A stretch of DNA of 64,000 nt from Aureispira anguillae (GTDB taxonomy: Bacteria; Bacteroidota; Bacteroidia; Chitinophagales; Saprospiraceae), in assembly GCF_026000115.1 (NCBI RefSeq), contig NZ_AP026867.1:4948001-5012000 (forward strand), in the 5' to 3' direction. Below the pieces are notes generated by a model. The model did not search any database, was not told the origin of the DNA, and was given only the letters and a program-made list of their open reading frames with translations. Below, piece after piece: positions 24,393 to 34,490 of this stretch (position 1 is its first letter; every line of letters starts with the position of its first letter). The translations under genes and the position numbers were made by a program.

Positions 24393-24573
24393 CTAAGAAT
24401 CCCCCCCTTCCCCTACTATGCTTTTTCTATTTGTCGATCCCAATGCACAATAAAATAATATGGCTGCAATACGTAATGCCGATACAGCAACTAACAACAA
24501 TATTTCGATCAACAAATGAAAATACATAAGCCAACATCAAAATAAAGACTGCCAACCAACCTTGTTTTTCCAT
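24393..24573 (-). pseudogene. Possible small membrane protein or decayed transporter fragment
   Basis: Two overlapping minus-strand frames look protein-like. Frame A starts with ATG at 24573 (48 codons, stop 24427-24429): MEKQGWLAVFILMLAYVFSF then VDRN, which resembles the first helix of major facilitator transporters, then loses that character. Frame B starts at ATG 24527 (44 codons, stop 24393-24395): MYFHLLIEILLLVAVSALRI then AAILFYCALGSTNRK, a plausible single helix with a basic tail. A frameshift joining A to B would give a two-helix protein of about 60 residues. It could also be chance. It sits between hemH and the C1 peptidase gene. Confidence 0.3.
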
Positions 24574-24624
24574 TCCCAAGTCTTTTTACGCTAAAAATGA
24601 ATTGCTCTTATCGTCCCAACAAAA

Positions 24625-24656
24625 AAGTCGCACTCCATTTTGATGAGGTGCGACTT
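24625..24656 (-). terminator. Terminator of the C1 peptidase gene
   Basis: A 9-bp stem (24625-24633 with 24648-24656, AAGTCGCAC with GTGCGACTT), followed on the minus strand by a TTTTTTG run, 22 bases beyond the stop codon. Confidence 0.75.
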
Positions 24657-24677
24657 CTTATCTTTTTTTAGGCAAAT

Positions 24678-25883
24678 TTATTTAATGCCCAATTTTTTAG
24701 CAATTTTCTTTGGTAAAGCACTTTTGTGTACCATCATATTCATCGTTTTATAACGGAAGTAAGCCTCTGAAGCATAAAAATAACCATCGCAATGATTACC
24801 TGTTCCCCAAGAGTTCTTAATCACAAAATATTTTGTACCATTTTGGTCTTTTACAATCCCTGTTGCATGCATTCCGTGGTCATCAGTCGTTTGATAATTA
24901 TCATAAGCTGCTTGACGCATTTCTTGAGTAATTTTTTTCTCAGGAACAGGTTGATTAAAGGCATCGCTAATTTTTTCTGCTCCAGCATCACTAAAATGCT
25001 TGTTGTCTCTTCCTCTTTTGCGAATCGTAGACTCATCTTCAGGTACGATAGCCAATCCATCTCTAAATGAAAAACCTTTTTCAGAAACGTCGGCCGCCCA
25101 AGCCCAAGTATAACCTTTCATCAAAGCAGACTCTGCCACTTCCATCAATTCGTCAATTGGCAAGTTATATACTTGACCAAACGCCCAGTTATCTGGCACT
25201 GCCAATACAAATTGCTCATAAAATGGGTGATGCGTAAAAGAGCCCAACACTACATAATCATCCATGTCTAGCCCCAATTCTTTTGCATAGCTTTTGCCAT
25301 TGTATTTTTTGCCATCTACTTCAAACTCTTCTGGCTTTTTACCCAAATATGCATCCAATACACCATCTACAGCATCAGTCCATACAGGGGTTAACACTCT
25401 ATTTTGAGGGCTTTTTACCACAACATCTACCATTGCTTTTAACATAGCATCCATTTCAGAATGGTTGTGTATTTTGCTTCCATAATTTAGCCCTTCATAA
25501 GCTTCCAATGGAACAATACCATACTTCTTAATTACATGAGGAATATCATGAAATGCACCACCAGCACTAAAGTTAAAACTACCATGCATACGTACATAGT
25601 TAATAGCTTTGTCGTGATAAGCATTACGAGCAATCCACATTTCAGAAAGCTCATGTTTACCTTTGCCCATGCGCAACAACTCTGATTCTAAAAAAGACAG
25701 AGCTGAAAAAGTCCAGCAAGTTCCTGTTCTCCCTTGAGACTGTACGGGAGTAGCCTCCATATCTTTGAGTATAGTAAACTGATATTGACTTCCTTCCTTA
25801 TTGGTAATCTTTTCTGTATCCTGTGCTTTTCCGCTAAAAGATGCAACAGCCATTATCAAAGTAAGTGCAATTGACTTATACAT
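24678..25883 (-). CDS. Secreted C1-family (bleomycin hydrolase/aminopeptidase C-like) cysteine peptidase
   Basis: 401 residues with a signal peptide (to about residue 20, FSGKAQ). Papain-fold catalytic residues are in place: oxyanion Q50 and nucleophile C56 in QGRTGTCWTFS, His near 337 in DDHGMHATGIV and Asn near 354 in IKNSWG. Overall length and the SEMWIARNAY and RDGLAIVPEDEST segments match the C1B aminopeptidase C branch, which is usually cytosolic and hexameric; here a signal peptide directs it to the periplasm. It would trim peptides there. It is followed by a terminator and is monocistronic. A TACTTTTG -7-like box precedes it. Confidence 0.88.
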   Translation of the reverse strand: MYKSIALTLIMAVASFSGKAQDTEKITNKEGSQYQFTILKDMEATPVQSQGRTGTCWTFSALSFLESELLRMGKGKHELSEMWIARNAYHDKAINYVRMHGSFNFSAGGAFHDIPHVIKKYGIVPLEAYEGLNYGSKIHNHSEMDAMLKAMVDVVVKSPQNRVLTPVWTDAVDGVLDAYLGKKPEEFEVDGKKYNGKSYAKELGLDMDDYVVLGSFTHHPFYEQFVLAVPDNWAFGQVYNLPIDELMEVAESALMKGYTWAWAADVSEKGFSFRDGLAIVPEDESTIRKRGRDNKHFSDAGAEKISDAFNQPVPEKKITQEMRQAAYDNYQTTDDHGMHATGIVKDQNGTKYFVIKNSWGTGNHCDGYFYASEAYFRYKTMNMMVHKSALPKKIAKKLGIK

Positions 25884-25922
25884 ATCTGTTATATTTTATT
25901 ATAGTAAACCGTTTTGACAGCA

Positions 25923-25930
25923 CAAAAGTA
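25923..25930 (-). promoter_or_regulatory. -7 box upstream of the C1 peptidase gene
   Basis: On the minus strand TACTTTTG matches TAnnTTTG, 40 bases before the start codon. A good -33 partner was not seen. Confidence 0.35.
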
Positions 25931-26568
25931 CAAAAAAATGAAGAAAAGTTATTTGGTGAAAACTTTTTTCGACAAAATAGTTTGATCTATCTATGAATAA
26001 CTCAATGCCTTAATAGTATGTTCTTCACCTTTATTCCCTTTTTATATTTGCATCAGTCTTTTTGTAATATGACAGAATGAAAAACAAACCGTTATCGCTA
26101 ATTAATACATAAAATCGAATCAATGCCCTAACTCCTACGGTATTTATTCGCCAACGAATTAAGGCTTGATTTTCTTCCCCTTAGCAGTCTTCTATTAAAG
26201 CATAATAATTTATTAATATAGCTAAAACATATTTATAAACACCAAATGATTATTTTACCAAATATTATTGTAATTTAGCAAGCTAAATCCAAATTAGATA
26301 CTAACTATTAAGTTAATTAATTTACTGAGCTTGAAGCACTAACAATCAAAACTAAAAAATAAATAGCGATTGTTGTCGCTTAAATAAATTCAATATGTTT
26401 TTATTCTTATGGTGTATACTTACTTGCACTCTCTCCCCTCTCTTTTTAGCTCTTTAATAAATTAATTGCTACTCGTACAAACTAAAAACCATGACGAATT
26501 CACTCTCCATAAATGATCCCCTCTATTTTATCACACTACTGTAATTTACACAAACAAAACTACACTAC
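25931..26568. other. Long AT-rich region between divergent genes
   Basis: About 640 bases with no credible coding frame, repeats or structured RNA that I can support. It must contain the promoter of the large surface-protein gene. Confidence 0.4.
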
Positions 26569-29500
26569 ATGAAAAATTTATTTTCCGTTTTATTGTTGTT
26601 CTGTTGTACTCAAGCAATGTGGGCAACTAGTTTCTCTGTTACCAACCTAAATGATGCTGGTGCAGGATCGCTTCGCCAAGCTATCATTGATGCCAATGCA
26701 GATGGTTCAGCTACAGCTGGTAGTCCTCATATCATTGATATTTCATTGACGGGAATCATCAATACGAACTCGGCAATGCCTAGTATCGTCAATCACATTA
26801 CGATAACAGGTCATGCTTCTGGTAATACTATTTTTAGGGCGGCAGCCAATCCTAATTATCGACTATTTCATATCAACGGAGCGGTAACGGTCGTTTTTAA
26901 TAATTTAATCTTACAAGGTGGAGATCCTGGAGGGAGCAACCCTGGCGGAGGCATCCTAAATGCAGGAGGCATCTTTACGCTAAACAATTGTGTTATTGAC
27001 GGGAACAAAACAGGTGCTGCTGCAGGTGGGCATGGTGGTGGCATTAGTCAATCCTCAGGAAGCTTATCTATTAATAATTCTACCCTAAAAAATAATGATG
27101 GTGGTACTTTTGGTAGAGGTGGAGCCATCAATATCGACATGGGAACCGCCACGCTTAGCAATTGTACGGTACACGACAATTTGTGCGGTTTTAATGGTGG
27201 TGGAATCTTTGCCGCTAACAGTTCTATATTGACACTTATCAATTGTACGGTTGTTGACAATAGTACAACCTATAACAATGCTGGATTTGCGGCTGGTGGT
27301 GTTTATTACCATTTTGGAGTACTTCATATGACCAATACCATCCTCGCTAACAACAGTTCCACTGCAATTCCTAATGCAGATTTAAATTCCTTGGCAGCAA
27401 CCTATACAGGCACCAACAATCAAAATATTGTAGAATCTTGCAATGGTTTTAATGCAGGTTTTTGTGGATCGGCAGCCTTCTTCTCTACCTCTACAGACCC
27501 TAATTTGGCAGCAGTCAGTCAATGTGGCTTGCAAGACATCTACCGCCCTAACACAGGCTCGATTGCCATTAACAACGGAACAACCACTGGGGCTCCAACT
27601 ACTGATATTTGCGGAAATGCTTGGGTTGCCAATCCTGACATTGGTAGTGTAGAATCTGTGAATCCTGCTTCTGCCTTAGATTTTGATGGAAACAATGATT
27701 TTGTAGCCATTGCTAGTCCATTTACAGGCTTTAGTAATGAAATTACCGTAGAAGCTTGGATTAATGTACAAAACGTTACAACAGGGGCTGGTTTGGGACA
27801 AGCAACGGCTAATATAGACAATATCACTACCAACGTATGGTCGCTTGAATTAAATGGAGACAATACCATATCCTTTCACATTAATGATGCAGGTACCATT
27901 AGAATAGCTAAGTCTACTTCTTTGTTTAATGGCACAGGATGGCATCATGTAGTAGGGGTTGCAGGACCAACAGAAACGGCTATTTATGTGGATGGCACCA
28001 AAGAAGCAACGACTACTGGAATTTCAAGTAATATTCAAAACAATGCTAGTGCTAGTTTGCATTTAGGCAAAGATGTCCGTTATGCGAGTGGTCGCTTTTT
28101 GGATGGTCAAATGGATGAAGTACGCATTTGGACCGAAGCCCTTTGTGCTAATAAAATCATCGCTCGCAAAGATTGTCAACTAGTTGGCAATGAAAGCAAT
28201 TTGGTGCATTATTATAATTTTAATCAAGGATCTGCTGCGGGTACCAATACAACAGAAACTAGTCTACTAGATCGCCAAACCAACCAAAGCGCCCAAAACG
28301 GTGCGTTAACCAATTTTGCGCTAACAACAGCGACCTCCAATTGGATTAGTGGTGCTTCAAATGGTATAACAGGAAGCTGTTCTTCTGCTTTTCCTGAAAT
28401 CGACCTGCAAGGAAATGGGCTTTCGATTATTAATAATGACAATACCCCTAGCTTATCAGACCATACGGATTGTGGTACCATAGATCCTGCATCGGGTGCG
28501 GTGGTTCGAACATTTACGATTGACAATACTGCGGGTATGAATTCGTTAACGGTTAGCAGTATTTTTAATACCAATACCACTGATTTTACCGTAGGAGGAA
28601 TCAGTTTTCCTGCTGTAATTCCCCAAGGTACCGCTACTACCTTTACCGTAACATTTGACCCAACCTCTTTGGGGCTCAAAACGGCAACACTTGTCATTGT
28701 TAATGATGATTGTGATGAAAACAACTATCTATTTGCGCTACAAGGCATGGGAGCAGTCCTAGAAAAAATTGCTATTACAGAGTGGTTGACCAGCCCATCA
28801 GGTAGCAATAGCCAAGAACAATGGGTAGAAATTTATAATTATGGTAGTAGTTCTATTGATCTTCAAAATTGGAGAATAAAAGACGAAGATACAGACGATG
28901 ATCTTATCACAGCCTCCTCTTATTCTATCCCTGCTGGTGGCTATGTAATCCTTGCTAATGATAAAGCAAATTTTGAAGCACTTTGGTTTAATGGTTGTGC
29001 CCAAACAGAAGTTATTGAAGTAAGCGGTTTGACCTTAGATGTAGTAGATGAAATTCACCTAGAAAATAGCCTAGGAGTTACCATCTGGTCTATTGCTTAT
29101 AATAACGATGAAACCTCAGGTCGAGCTACCCATTATACGGAAAGTCCTTCCTTTGCAACAACAACTTGGGGAAATAAAACTACTCCAGGAATTGTTAGAG
29201 CAGGAAATGATGTTACAGCCAGTTTAGGTTATGAAAAAAATAACAGCACAGTAGATCCTAATGCAACAACGGCAACCAATGGAGATGTTGGAAGTCCTTT
29301 AAATAGCTCCTTTGCGCTCCCTGAGTTAACTCGTGGTGACGCATTAACCTTTGATGATACGGATGATTATATCAACATTCCTGATCATAATCTATTTGAT
29401 GTATCAGCAGTAACCATTGAAGGTTGGGTATATTGGACCAATTCAGGTAATACAGTTGACTTTCTGACAGCCAAAGGAAACGAAGAGTTAGAAATCCATA

Positions 29501-32127
29501 CTGGAGGCGGAGCTGGCAACAATTCATTGCGCTTTATCCCAACTAACTCGGTTTATATTGATGCTCCTGCTGAGAGTTTTCAGCCCAACCAATGGAATCA
29601 CATCGCTTGTGTTTACAATCCCAGTACTTCATTTGGAGAAATTTATGTCAATGGAATACCAACAGGAGCAACCAATACAGGCAGTAACCCATTAAACACT
29701 CCTATTACAACTAGTGCTACTGATTTTAGAATTGGTGCAAGATCTGACAATACTTTTTTTGTAGGAGGGCAAATGGATGAGATTCGAGTTTGGAATATTG
29801 CGAGAACAGAAGAAGAAATTCGAGAGCATATGCATCTAACCTTAGTTGGTTGTGAAACAAATTTGATTGCTTATTATCAAATGAATGATGGAACAAGCTC
29901 TAGTACGGTAAGTGATAAATCGGGAAAGGGAAATACAGGCACATTGACCAATATGAATCCCTCAACAGATTGGGTGCCCAGTACTGTAAATATAGGTCAT
30001 GATGTTTCAGATGCGTCAAACAGTCAAACAATTGCCAACATCACTACGGGTTCTGTTCCTTTCACCAATGCCAATATGACTATGTTTTTTCATAATCATA
30101 GCAATAGTGAAGATTTTACGGTAGTTTACCAAGCTTTTGCCCCCAATACAACCAGTGGAATTGATGCGGTTACCATTTATCAAAATACCATGTGGACGAT
30201 TAATAAATCCACCAGCACTAAAACTTTTCGAGCAGACTATGAATTCACCTATCCTGCTGGTACATTTACAGCTTTGGAAGCGTCCAAATATGCCTTATAC
30301 TGGCGTCCAATGAATGCCACAGGCAATTGGTCTAAATTAGGCACGGCACAACATGTTACTACTAATACCATTAAATTCAGAAACATTAGTTTAACAGGGC
30401 AATTTATGGTTGCAATGGAATCCGAATCAACAATCTCTGATCTACGAGGAAACATGTATGTCTTTGATGGTGTTGACGATTATATTGATGCCACTACGGC
30501 CACAGGACTGCCACAGGGAAATGCATCTCGTACCATAGAAGCATGGGTAAAAACAGGGCTTCCAACAACTGCTAATTATAACAATATACTGAGCTGGGGA
30601 CGTAGAGCTGCTAATTTGAGAAATAGTATTGGAATCCGAAACGGAAATCTTTCCTTTGTAGGGGAAAGCAATGACTTAGATGGCTCTGTCTTGATTAACG
30701 ATGATGAATGGCATCATATTGCTTGCGTTTTTGATGGGACAACGTTATCACTCTATGTAGATGGTGTCTTGGATATTGCTGCTGCAAAAACATTAAATAC
30801 AACAGATCAAAATCTAGTACTCGGCACCATCGCCTTGCCTGCCAGTGGTGAATTTTGGGCAGGAAACCTAGAAGAAGTCCGTATATGGAATACAGCACGA
30901 AGCTTAGCTGAACTTAGGGAAAACATGCACTTAACCCTTAAAGGCAATGAAACAGGTTTGGTTTCTTATTATCAATTTAACACTGATGATCCTGTAGGTA
31001 CTGCTAATGGGGTAAAAGATGCCATTGGTAACAATCATGGTACAACAGTAAATATGGCTCCTGTTGCTTATATCCCATCAGAAGTAGCTGTTGCGGGAGG
31101 AGTATCAGACCGTATAAATATTGGTAGTGGGGGCATTTATAATTTTCCCAACACCAATGTAACAATTGAATTTGGCAGTACAACTCCTAATGGTGAAGTT
31201 GTTATTTCTCGAATAGAAACCGAAAAACCGCATGGCTGGAATAGCTTAACGGGTGATGTTGACAATGAATATTTCATTATTAACAACTATGGCAGCAATC
31301 AGACCTTTACAGCTTTAGTTGACATGACCTTTAATCGCATGAACTATATTTCGCCTACTGATATAGGGATGGCTCAAGCCGTTTCTCCTTTGCACATCTA
31401 CAAACGCAAATCAAATGATTTTGGTGCTACTTGGGGAAGTACCTTAGGTGGCGCAGATGCTGCTAGTGCGGGCTCCAATGGTTCTATCAGTTACAATACT
31501 AGCAATGGAATTACTAGCTTTTCTCAAATTGTTATACTAAATGTAGGTGCCAATTCTGACCTTCCTGTAGAATTTGTTCGTTTTGATGCACAGCGCATCA
31601 ACCAAGAACAGGTTGAACTCAATTGGATAACAGGATCCGAAACCAACAACCAAGGTTTTCAAATAGAACGTATGTTGGAGCATGAAACTAGCTTTGCGCC
31701 AGTAGGCTGGATTGATGGGCAAGGCAATACGCCTAACACGACCTATTATCAATTTATTGACGACAACAATTATCAAGGAGCAAGTTATTATCGCCTCAAA
31801 CAAATAGACTTTGACGGTTCTATAGAATATTCAGAAATTCGAGTTATCAAAGGTGCTCAACAAGGTAAGATGTTGGTTGAGACCTATCCAAACCCTGTTA
31901 ATGCTAATTTATCCATTCGTTTTAAAGTAATCCCCAAAGGAGTCAAAACAGCGAATGTACGCATATTAGATGCTCGTGGTCAATTGGTGTATCAACTTCA
32001 GCATAAGATCCACTCCTATCAAGAACTCCATTTAAACAGCCTTAAAGATTGGCCTCCTGCCATTTATATGCTGTCTATTGAATTGGACAATGGGGAGCAG
32101 ATGACACAAAAGTTCATCAAAGAATAA
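26569..32127 (+). CDS. Giant mosaic surface protein: beta-helix, LamG domains, lamin-tail domain, T9SS sorting domain
   Basis: 1852 residues. Signal peptide to about residue 19. Residues about 20-365: right-handed beta-helix with the GSLRQAIIDAN start and repeated NN-x-(A/S)-x-L-x-x-x-N turns. About 370-600, 924-1137 and 1295-1500: three LamG/concanavalin-like domains, each starting (F/L)DGxDDYI or similar and containing W-H-H and GQMDEVRIW. About 608-727: Ig-like choice-of-anchor D domain. About 733-900: lamin-tail domain (EWVEIYNYG-type segment). From about 1664 an ELNWITGSETNNQGFQIERM fibronectin-like linker leads to the YPNP sorting domain (1770-1852). It is predicted to be secreted by T9SS and anchored on the surface, with roles in adhesion or polysaccharide binding. 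No catalytic residues were recognised. Confidence 0.9.
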   Translation: MKNLFSVLLLFCCTQAMWATSFSVTNLNDAGAGSLRQAIIDANADGSATAGSPHIIDISLTGIINTNSAMPSIVNHITITGHASGNTIFRAAANPNYRLFHINGAVTVVFNNLILQGGDPGGSNPGGGILNAGGIFTLNNCVIDGNKTGAAAGGHGGGISQSSGSLSINNSTLKNNDGGTFGRGGAINIDMGTATLSNCTVHDNLCGFNGGGIFAANSSILTLINCTVVDNSTTYNNAGFAAGGVYYHFGVLHMTNTILANNSSTAIPNADLNSLAATYTGTNNQNIVESCNGFNAGFCGSAAFFSTSTDPNLAAVSQCGLQDIYRPNTGSIAINNGTTTGAPTTDICGNAWVANPDIGSVESVNPASALDFDGNNDFVAIASPFTGFSNEITVEAWINVQNVTTGAGLGQATANIDNITTNVWSLELNGDNTISFHINDAGTIRIAKSTSLFNGTGWHHVVGVAGPTETAIYVDGTKEATTTGISSNIQNNASASLHLGKDVRYASGRFLDGQMDEVRIWTEALCANKIIARKDCQLVGNESNLVHYYNFNQGSAAGTNTTETSLLDRQTNQSAQNGALTNFALTTATSNWISGASNGITGSCSSAFPEIDLQGNGLSIINNDNTPSLSDHTDCGTIDPASGAVVRTFTIDNTAGMNSLTVSSIFNTNTTDFTVGGISFPAVIPQGTATTFTVTFDPTSLGLKTATLVIVNDDCDENNYLFALQGMGAVLEKIAITEWLTSPSGSNSQEQWVEIYNYGSSSIDLQNWRIKDEDTDDDLITASSYSIPAGGYVILANDKANFEALWFNGCAQTEVIEVSGLTLDVVDEIHLENSLGVTIWSIAYNNDETSGRATHYTESPSFATTTWGNKTTPGIVRAGNDVTASLGYEKNNSTVDPNATTATNGDVGSPLNSSFALPELTRGDALTFDDTDDYINIPDHNLFDVSAVTIEGWVYWTNSGNTVDFLTAKGNEELEIHTGGGAGNNSLRFIPTNSVYIDAPAESFQPNQWNHIACVYNPSTSFGEIYVNGIPTGATNTGSNPLNTPITTSATDFRIGARSDNTFFVGGQMDEIRVWNIARTEEEIREHMHLTLVGCETNLIAYYQMNDGTSSSTVSDKSGKGNTGTLTNMNPSTDWVPSTVNIGHDVSDASNSQTIANITTGSVPFTNANMTMFFHNHSNSEDFTVVYQAFAPNTTSGIDAVTIYQNTMWTINKSTSTKTFRADYEFTYPAGTFTALEASKYALYWRPMNATGNWSKLGTAQHVTTNTIKFRNISLTGQFMVAMESESTISDLRGNMYVFDGVDDYIDATTATGLPQGNASRTIEAWVKTGLPTTANYNNILSWGRRAANLRNSIGIRNGNLSFVGESNDLDGSVLINDDEWHHIACVFDGTTLSLYVDGVLDIAAAKTLNTTDQNLVLGTIALPASGEFWAGNLEEVRIWNTARSLAELRENMHLTLKGNETGLVSYYQFNTDDPVGTANGVKDAIGNNHGTTVNMAPVAYIPSEVAVAGGVSDRINIGSGGIYNFPNTNVTIEFGSTTPNGEVVISRIETEKPHGWNSLTGDVDNEYFIINNYGSNQTFTALVDMTFNRMNYISPTDIGMAQAVSPLHIYKRKSNDFGATWGSTLGGADAASAGSNGSISYNTSNGITSFSQIVILNVGANSDLPVEFVRFDAQRINQEQVELNWITGSETNNQGFQIERMLEHETSFAPVGWIDGQGNTPNTTYYQFIDDNNYQGASYYRLKQIDFDGSIEYSEIRVIKGAQQGKMLVETYPNPVNANLSIRFKVIPKGVKTANVRILDARGQLVYQLQHKIHSYQELHLNSLKDWPPAIYMLSIELDNGEQMTQKFIKE

Positions 32128-32152
32128 GCAAAGCTGTTTAAACTTTACTAAA

Positions 32153-32188
32153 AAAGCCTACAGAGTACATACTGTAGGCTTTTTTTTT
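32153..32188 (+). terminator. Intrinsic terminator of the mosaic surface-protein gene
   Basis: An 11-bp perfect stem (32153-32163 with 32172-32182) continuing into a long T-run, 26 bases after the stop. Confidence 0.88.
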
Positions 32189-32211
32189 GAACAGGGTCTC
32201 AGTCAAAACCA

Positions 32212-33855
32212 CTAGAACGTCAATAGCGTTCTGACATCTTCCTCGGAATCAATCCTTCCTGCTGGTTTCATTTGGAATACAAACTCATTGTTTGGTCTTT
32301 CCTCATCTTCAACATTTGCCACTAATAATTCATTCTCTGCGGTTAAGGCCCAGATTTTATTTTCTGCGGTGGCATCGTATTTTAAGCTTGTTTCATTATC
32401 CTGAGTGGTCGTTGAAGCAAAATAATACAATTGTTGGTCATTGTTCGTAATAAACAATTGATTGATATCTATATCATTACCATTTTCATCTACAAAACTG
32501 GCTTTTATTTCCAATGTTTCCTTTAATATAACTTCTTTCCCACAATTCCATAAGCCAAAGCGATGGATGCTAAACCGATTAACAACCTCATTCCACATTC
32601 TCTCGTTATTTGCGATTGTTTGAGGATTGGCAACCTGCTCAGCTTCAGCAATAACATCTTGTTCCCACTGCTCCAACTTTAAATGATAGTCATCCATTTC
32701 AGCCTCATAACGTTTTTGAGCCTCTTGGGTAGCCACTACAACGGGATAAACCTCAAATTTTCGAACAATATTCCCCTCAAAGCCTTCGTACACCAATTCC
32801 ATTTGATATTTATTGTTCCCCAAACCAACCATTTTCATTGAGTTCCATACGGTATCAAAAGTAGCATTGGTAAGTGCTGATTTTTTCACCATTAAAGTGA
32901 CATCTTGATTATAAGCTGCTAGCTCAGGAAAATCTTCAATATTAATATCTAAATCAAAACTTTGCATATCATTAGGTTGTCCTGGGCGAATCGGTTTGCG
33001 AGGCTTGCTGCTAGCTAAAGTCACTTTTGCTTGCGCCAAAGCTTCTTCTTTTGTTGGCAAATCAGGCTCAGGTGTTGATTGAGGAATACTCACTTGCGTA
33101 ATTACCTCTACATCATCTTTTCCAGTATAATCCCAAAGATCGTCTTGCTTACTATAAACATAAACCTTTAAATCTGTTGTTGAAATTTCTTGCGCTAATT
33201 TGCCTTTTAGTTCAACATCCAAGGTTTTATCCATGCTTAAATAAACTGGTTTTCCATCTTTAAACCCTTTGATTTCCATCATTCCAGCAGATTGTAAATT
33301 TTGGTGTTTATCCTGTTCTTTGGGTACTCCAGCCAAAAACATATCAACATGGTCGTTGAATTCTCGATATTGTATGTCTACTTTTCCCTTGACAGGCAGC
33401 CCTTTTTCGTCTACAAAAGCCGAAGCAGGCACAATAATTTTGGAACCAGAATGATAGTTTAAGGTTTCTCCTTCCTCTGCCGAATTGACCACTAAATGGC
33501 TAAATGGCTTTGAGAAATCCGAAAACGGAGCTTGCAGTGCCAACTGTTCATTGATTTGTGACGTAGGAATAGTAGCATCCAACGACATCATTGACTGACG
33601 AATCATAAAAACCAATAAAATAGATGCCGCAACCGCCATAACAGCTCCTGTGCCATATTTAATCATCAAAGGAGATATTTTACTTCCCTTTGTTGTTTGA
33701 GTTGTTGTTTCACTGGCGGGAACAATAGCCATTTCCTCATTAGGAGGCACTTTGGCTTGAAACTGTGCAAATAAAGCGTCAAAATCTTGATGCTTTTCAA
33801 TTTGCTCAGAACTGAGTTCTGGAGGATTAACTTTAATATTGTAGTTATCTTTCAT
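32212..33855 (-). CDS. Single-pass membrane protein, probable anti-sigma partner of the adjacent ECF factor
   Basis: 547 residues: an N-terminal cytosolic part of about 65 residues, one membrane helix (about 66-88, YGTGAVMAVAASILLVFMI), then a long extracytoplasmic part rich in beta structure. One block (about 130-245) reads GSKIIVPASAFVDEKGLPVKG and EIKGFKDGKPVYLS, reminiscent of domains seen in many Bacteroidota envelope proteins. A charged helix (about 375-410) follows. It begins 54 bases downstream of an ECF sigma gene on the same strand, and the topology (short cytosolic N-terminus, single helix) is that of an anti-sigma factor. The cytosolic segment shows no clear zinc anti-sigma HxxxCxxC motif, so the assignment rests on context. 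Confidence 0.6.
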   Translation of the reverse strand: MKDNYNIKVNPPELSSEQIEKHQDFDALFAQFQAKVPPNEEMAIVPASETTTQTTKGSKISPLMIKYGTGAVMAVAASILLVFMIRQSMMSLDATIPTSQINEQLALQAPFSDFSKPFSHLVVNSAEEGETLNYHSGSKIIVPASAFVDEKGLPVKGKVDIQYREFNDHVDMFLAGVPKEQDKHQNLQSAGMMEIKGFKDGKPVYLSMDKTLDVELKGKLAQEISTTDLKVYVYSKQDDLWDYTGKDDVEVITQVSIPQSTPEPDLPTKEEALAQAKVTLASSKPRKPIRPGQPNDMQSFDLDINIEDFPELAAYNQDVTLMVKKSALTNATFDTVWNSMKMVGLGNNKYQMELVYEGFEGNIVRKFEVYPVVVATQEAQKRYEAEMDDYHLKLEQWEQDVIAEAEQVANPQTIANNERMWNEVVNRFSIHRFGLWNCGKEVILKETLEIKASFVDENGNDIDINQLFITNNDQQLYYFASTTTQDNETSLKYDATAENKIWALTAENELLVANVEDEERPNNEFVFQMKPAGRIDSEEDVRTLLTF

Positions 33856-33908
33856 TTCTTTTTACTTTAAAAACGATTAGAATTAGAGCAACAATTAACT
33901 AGGCTAGA

Positions 33909-34490
33909 TTAATCTGATCGTTTTTGTTTCACAAATCGTTTTCTCATTTTCTGCAACAATCTGTAAATCTTCACTTTTGCATTATTTTCTGTAATGTCTA
34001 ATATATCGGCGACCTCTTTAAAAGGTCTTTTTTCAAAAAATCGAAGTTCTAACAACTCCACTTCCTCAGGTTTTAAATCCTGAATAACATCTTTTAGTAT
34101 TGTAATATTAATATCTAGCTCCTCTTTATCTTCATACTCATCTTCTAAATCCTGCATTGTTCGTTCTTCTAGAGCGACTACCCTATTTTTATTATGTTTC
34201 CGAAAATGCTGTGCGATTTCATTACTAGCAATTCTAAATAACCAAGCAGAAAAAGGAACCCCTTTAAAAACATACTTGTCTATTTTTTGCATTGCTTTTA
34301 GAAATACTTGCGATGTCAAATCTGCCGCTAATACTTCATCAACGGTTCGTTTATAAATAAAACGAAAAATTGGTTCGTAATAACGGTTGTACAAAACCCT
34401 AAATTTTGCAGGGTTCTTTTGTGCTGCCTGCACTTCAAGCCATTCTTCTTCCATAGCTTGTTGTGTGACGGTATACTTGGATGCTGACAT
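33909..34490 (-). CDS. ECF-family RNA polymerase sigma factor
   Basis: 193 residues with region 2 (FRVLYNRYYEPIFRFIYKRT through LTSQVFLKAM and FSAWLFRIASNEIAQHFRK) and region 4 (LKPEEVELLELRFFEKRPFKEVADILDITENNAKVKIYRLLQKMRK). The two are joined by an acidic linker (EDEYEDKEELD). The size and helix-turn-helix of region 4 place it in the RpoE-like ECF group. It directs RNA polymerase to an envelope-stress or signal-specific regulon. The downstream 547-residue membrane protein is its probable negative partner. No autoregulated promoter motif was recognised upstream. Confidence 0.93.
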   Translation of the reverse strand: MSASKYTVTQQAMEEEWLEVQAAQKNPAKFRVLYNRYYEPIFRFIYKRTVDEVLAADLTSQVFLKAMQKIDKYVFKGVPFSAWLFRIASNEIAQHFRKHNKNRVVALEERTMQDLEDEYEDKEELDINITILKDVIQDLKPEEVELLELRFFEKRPFKEVADILDITENNAKVKIYRLLQKMRKRFVKQKRSD

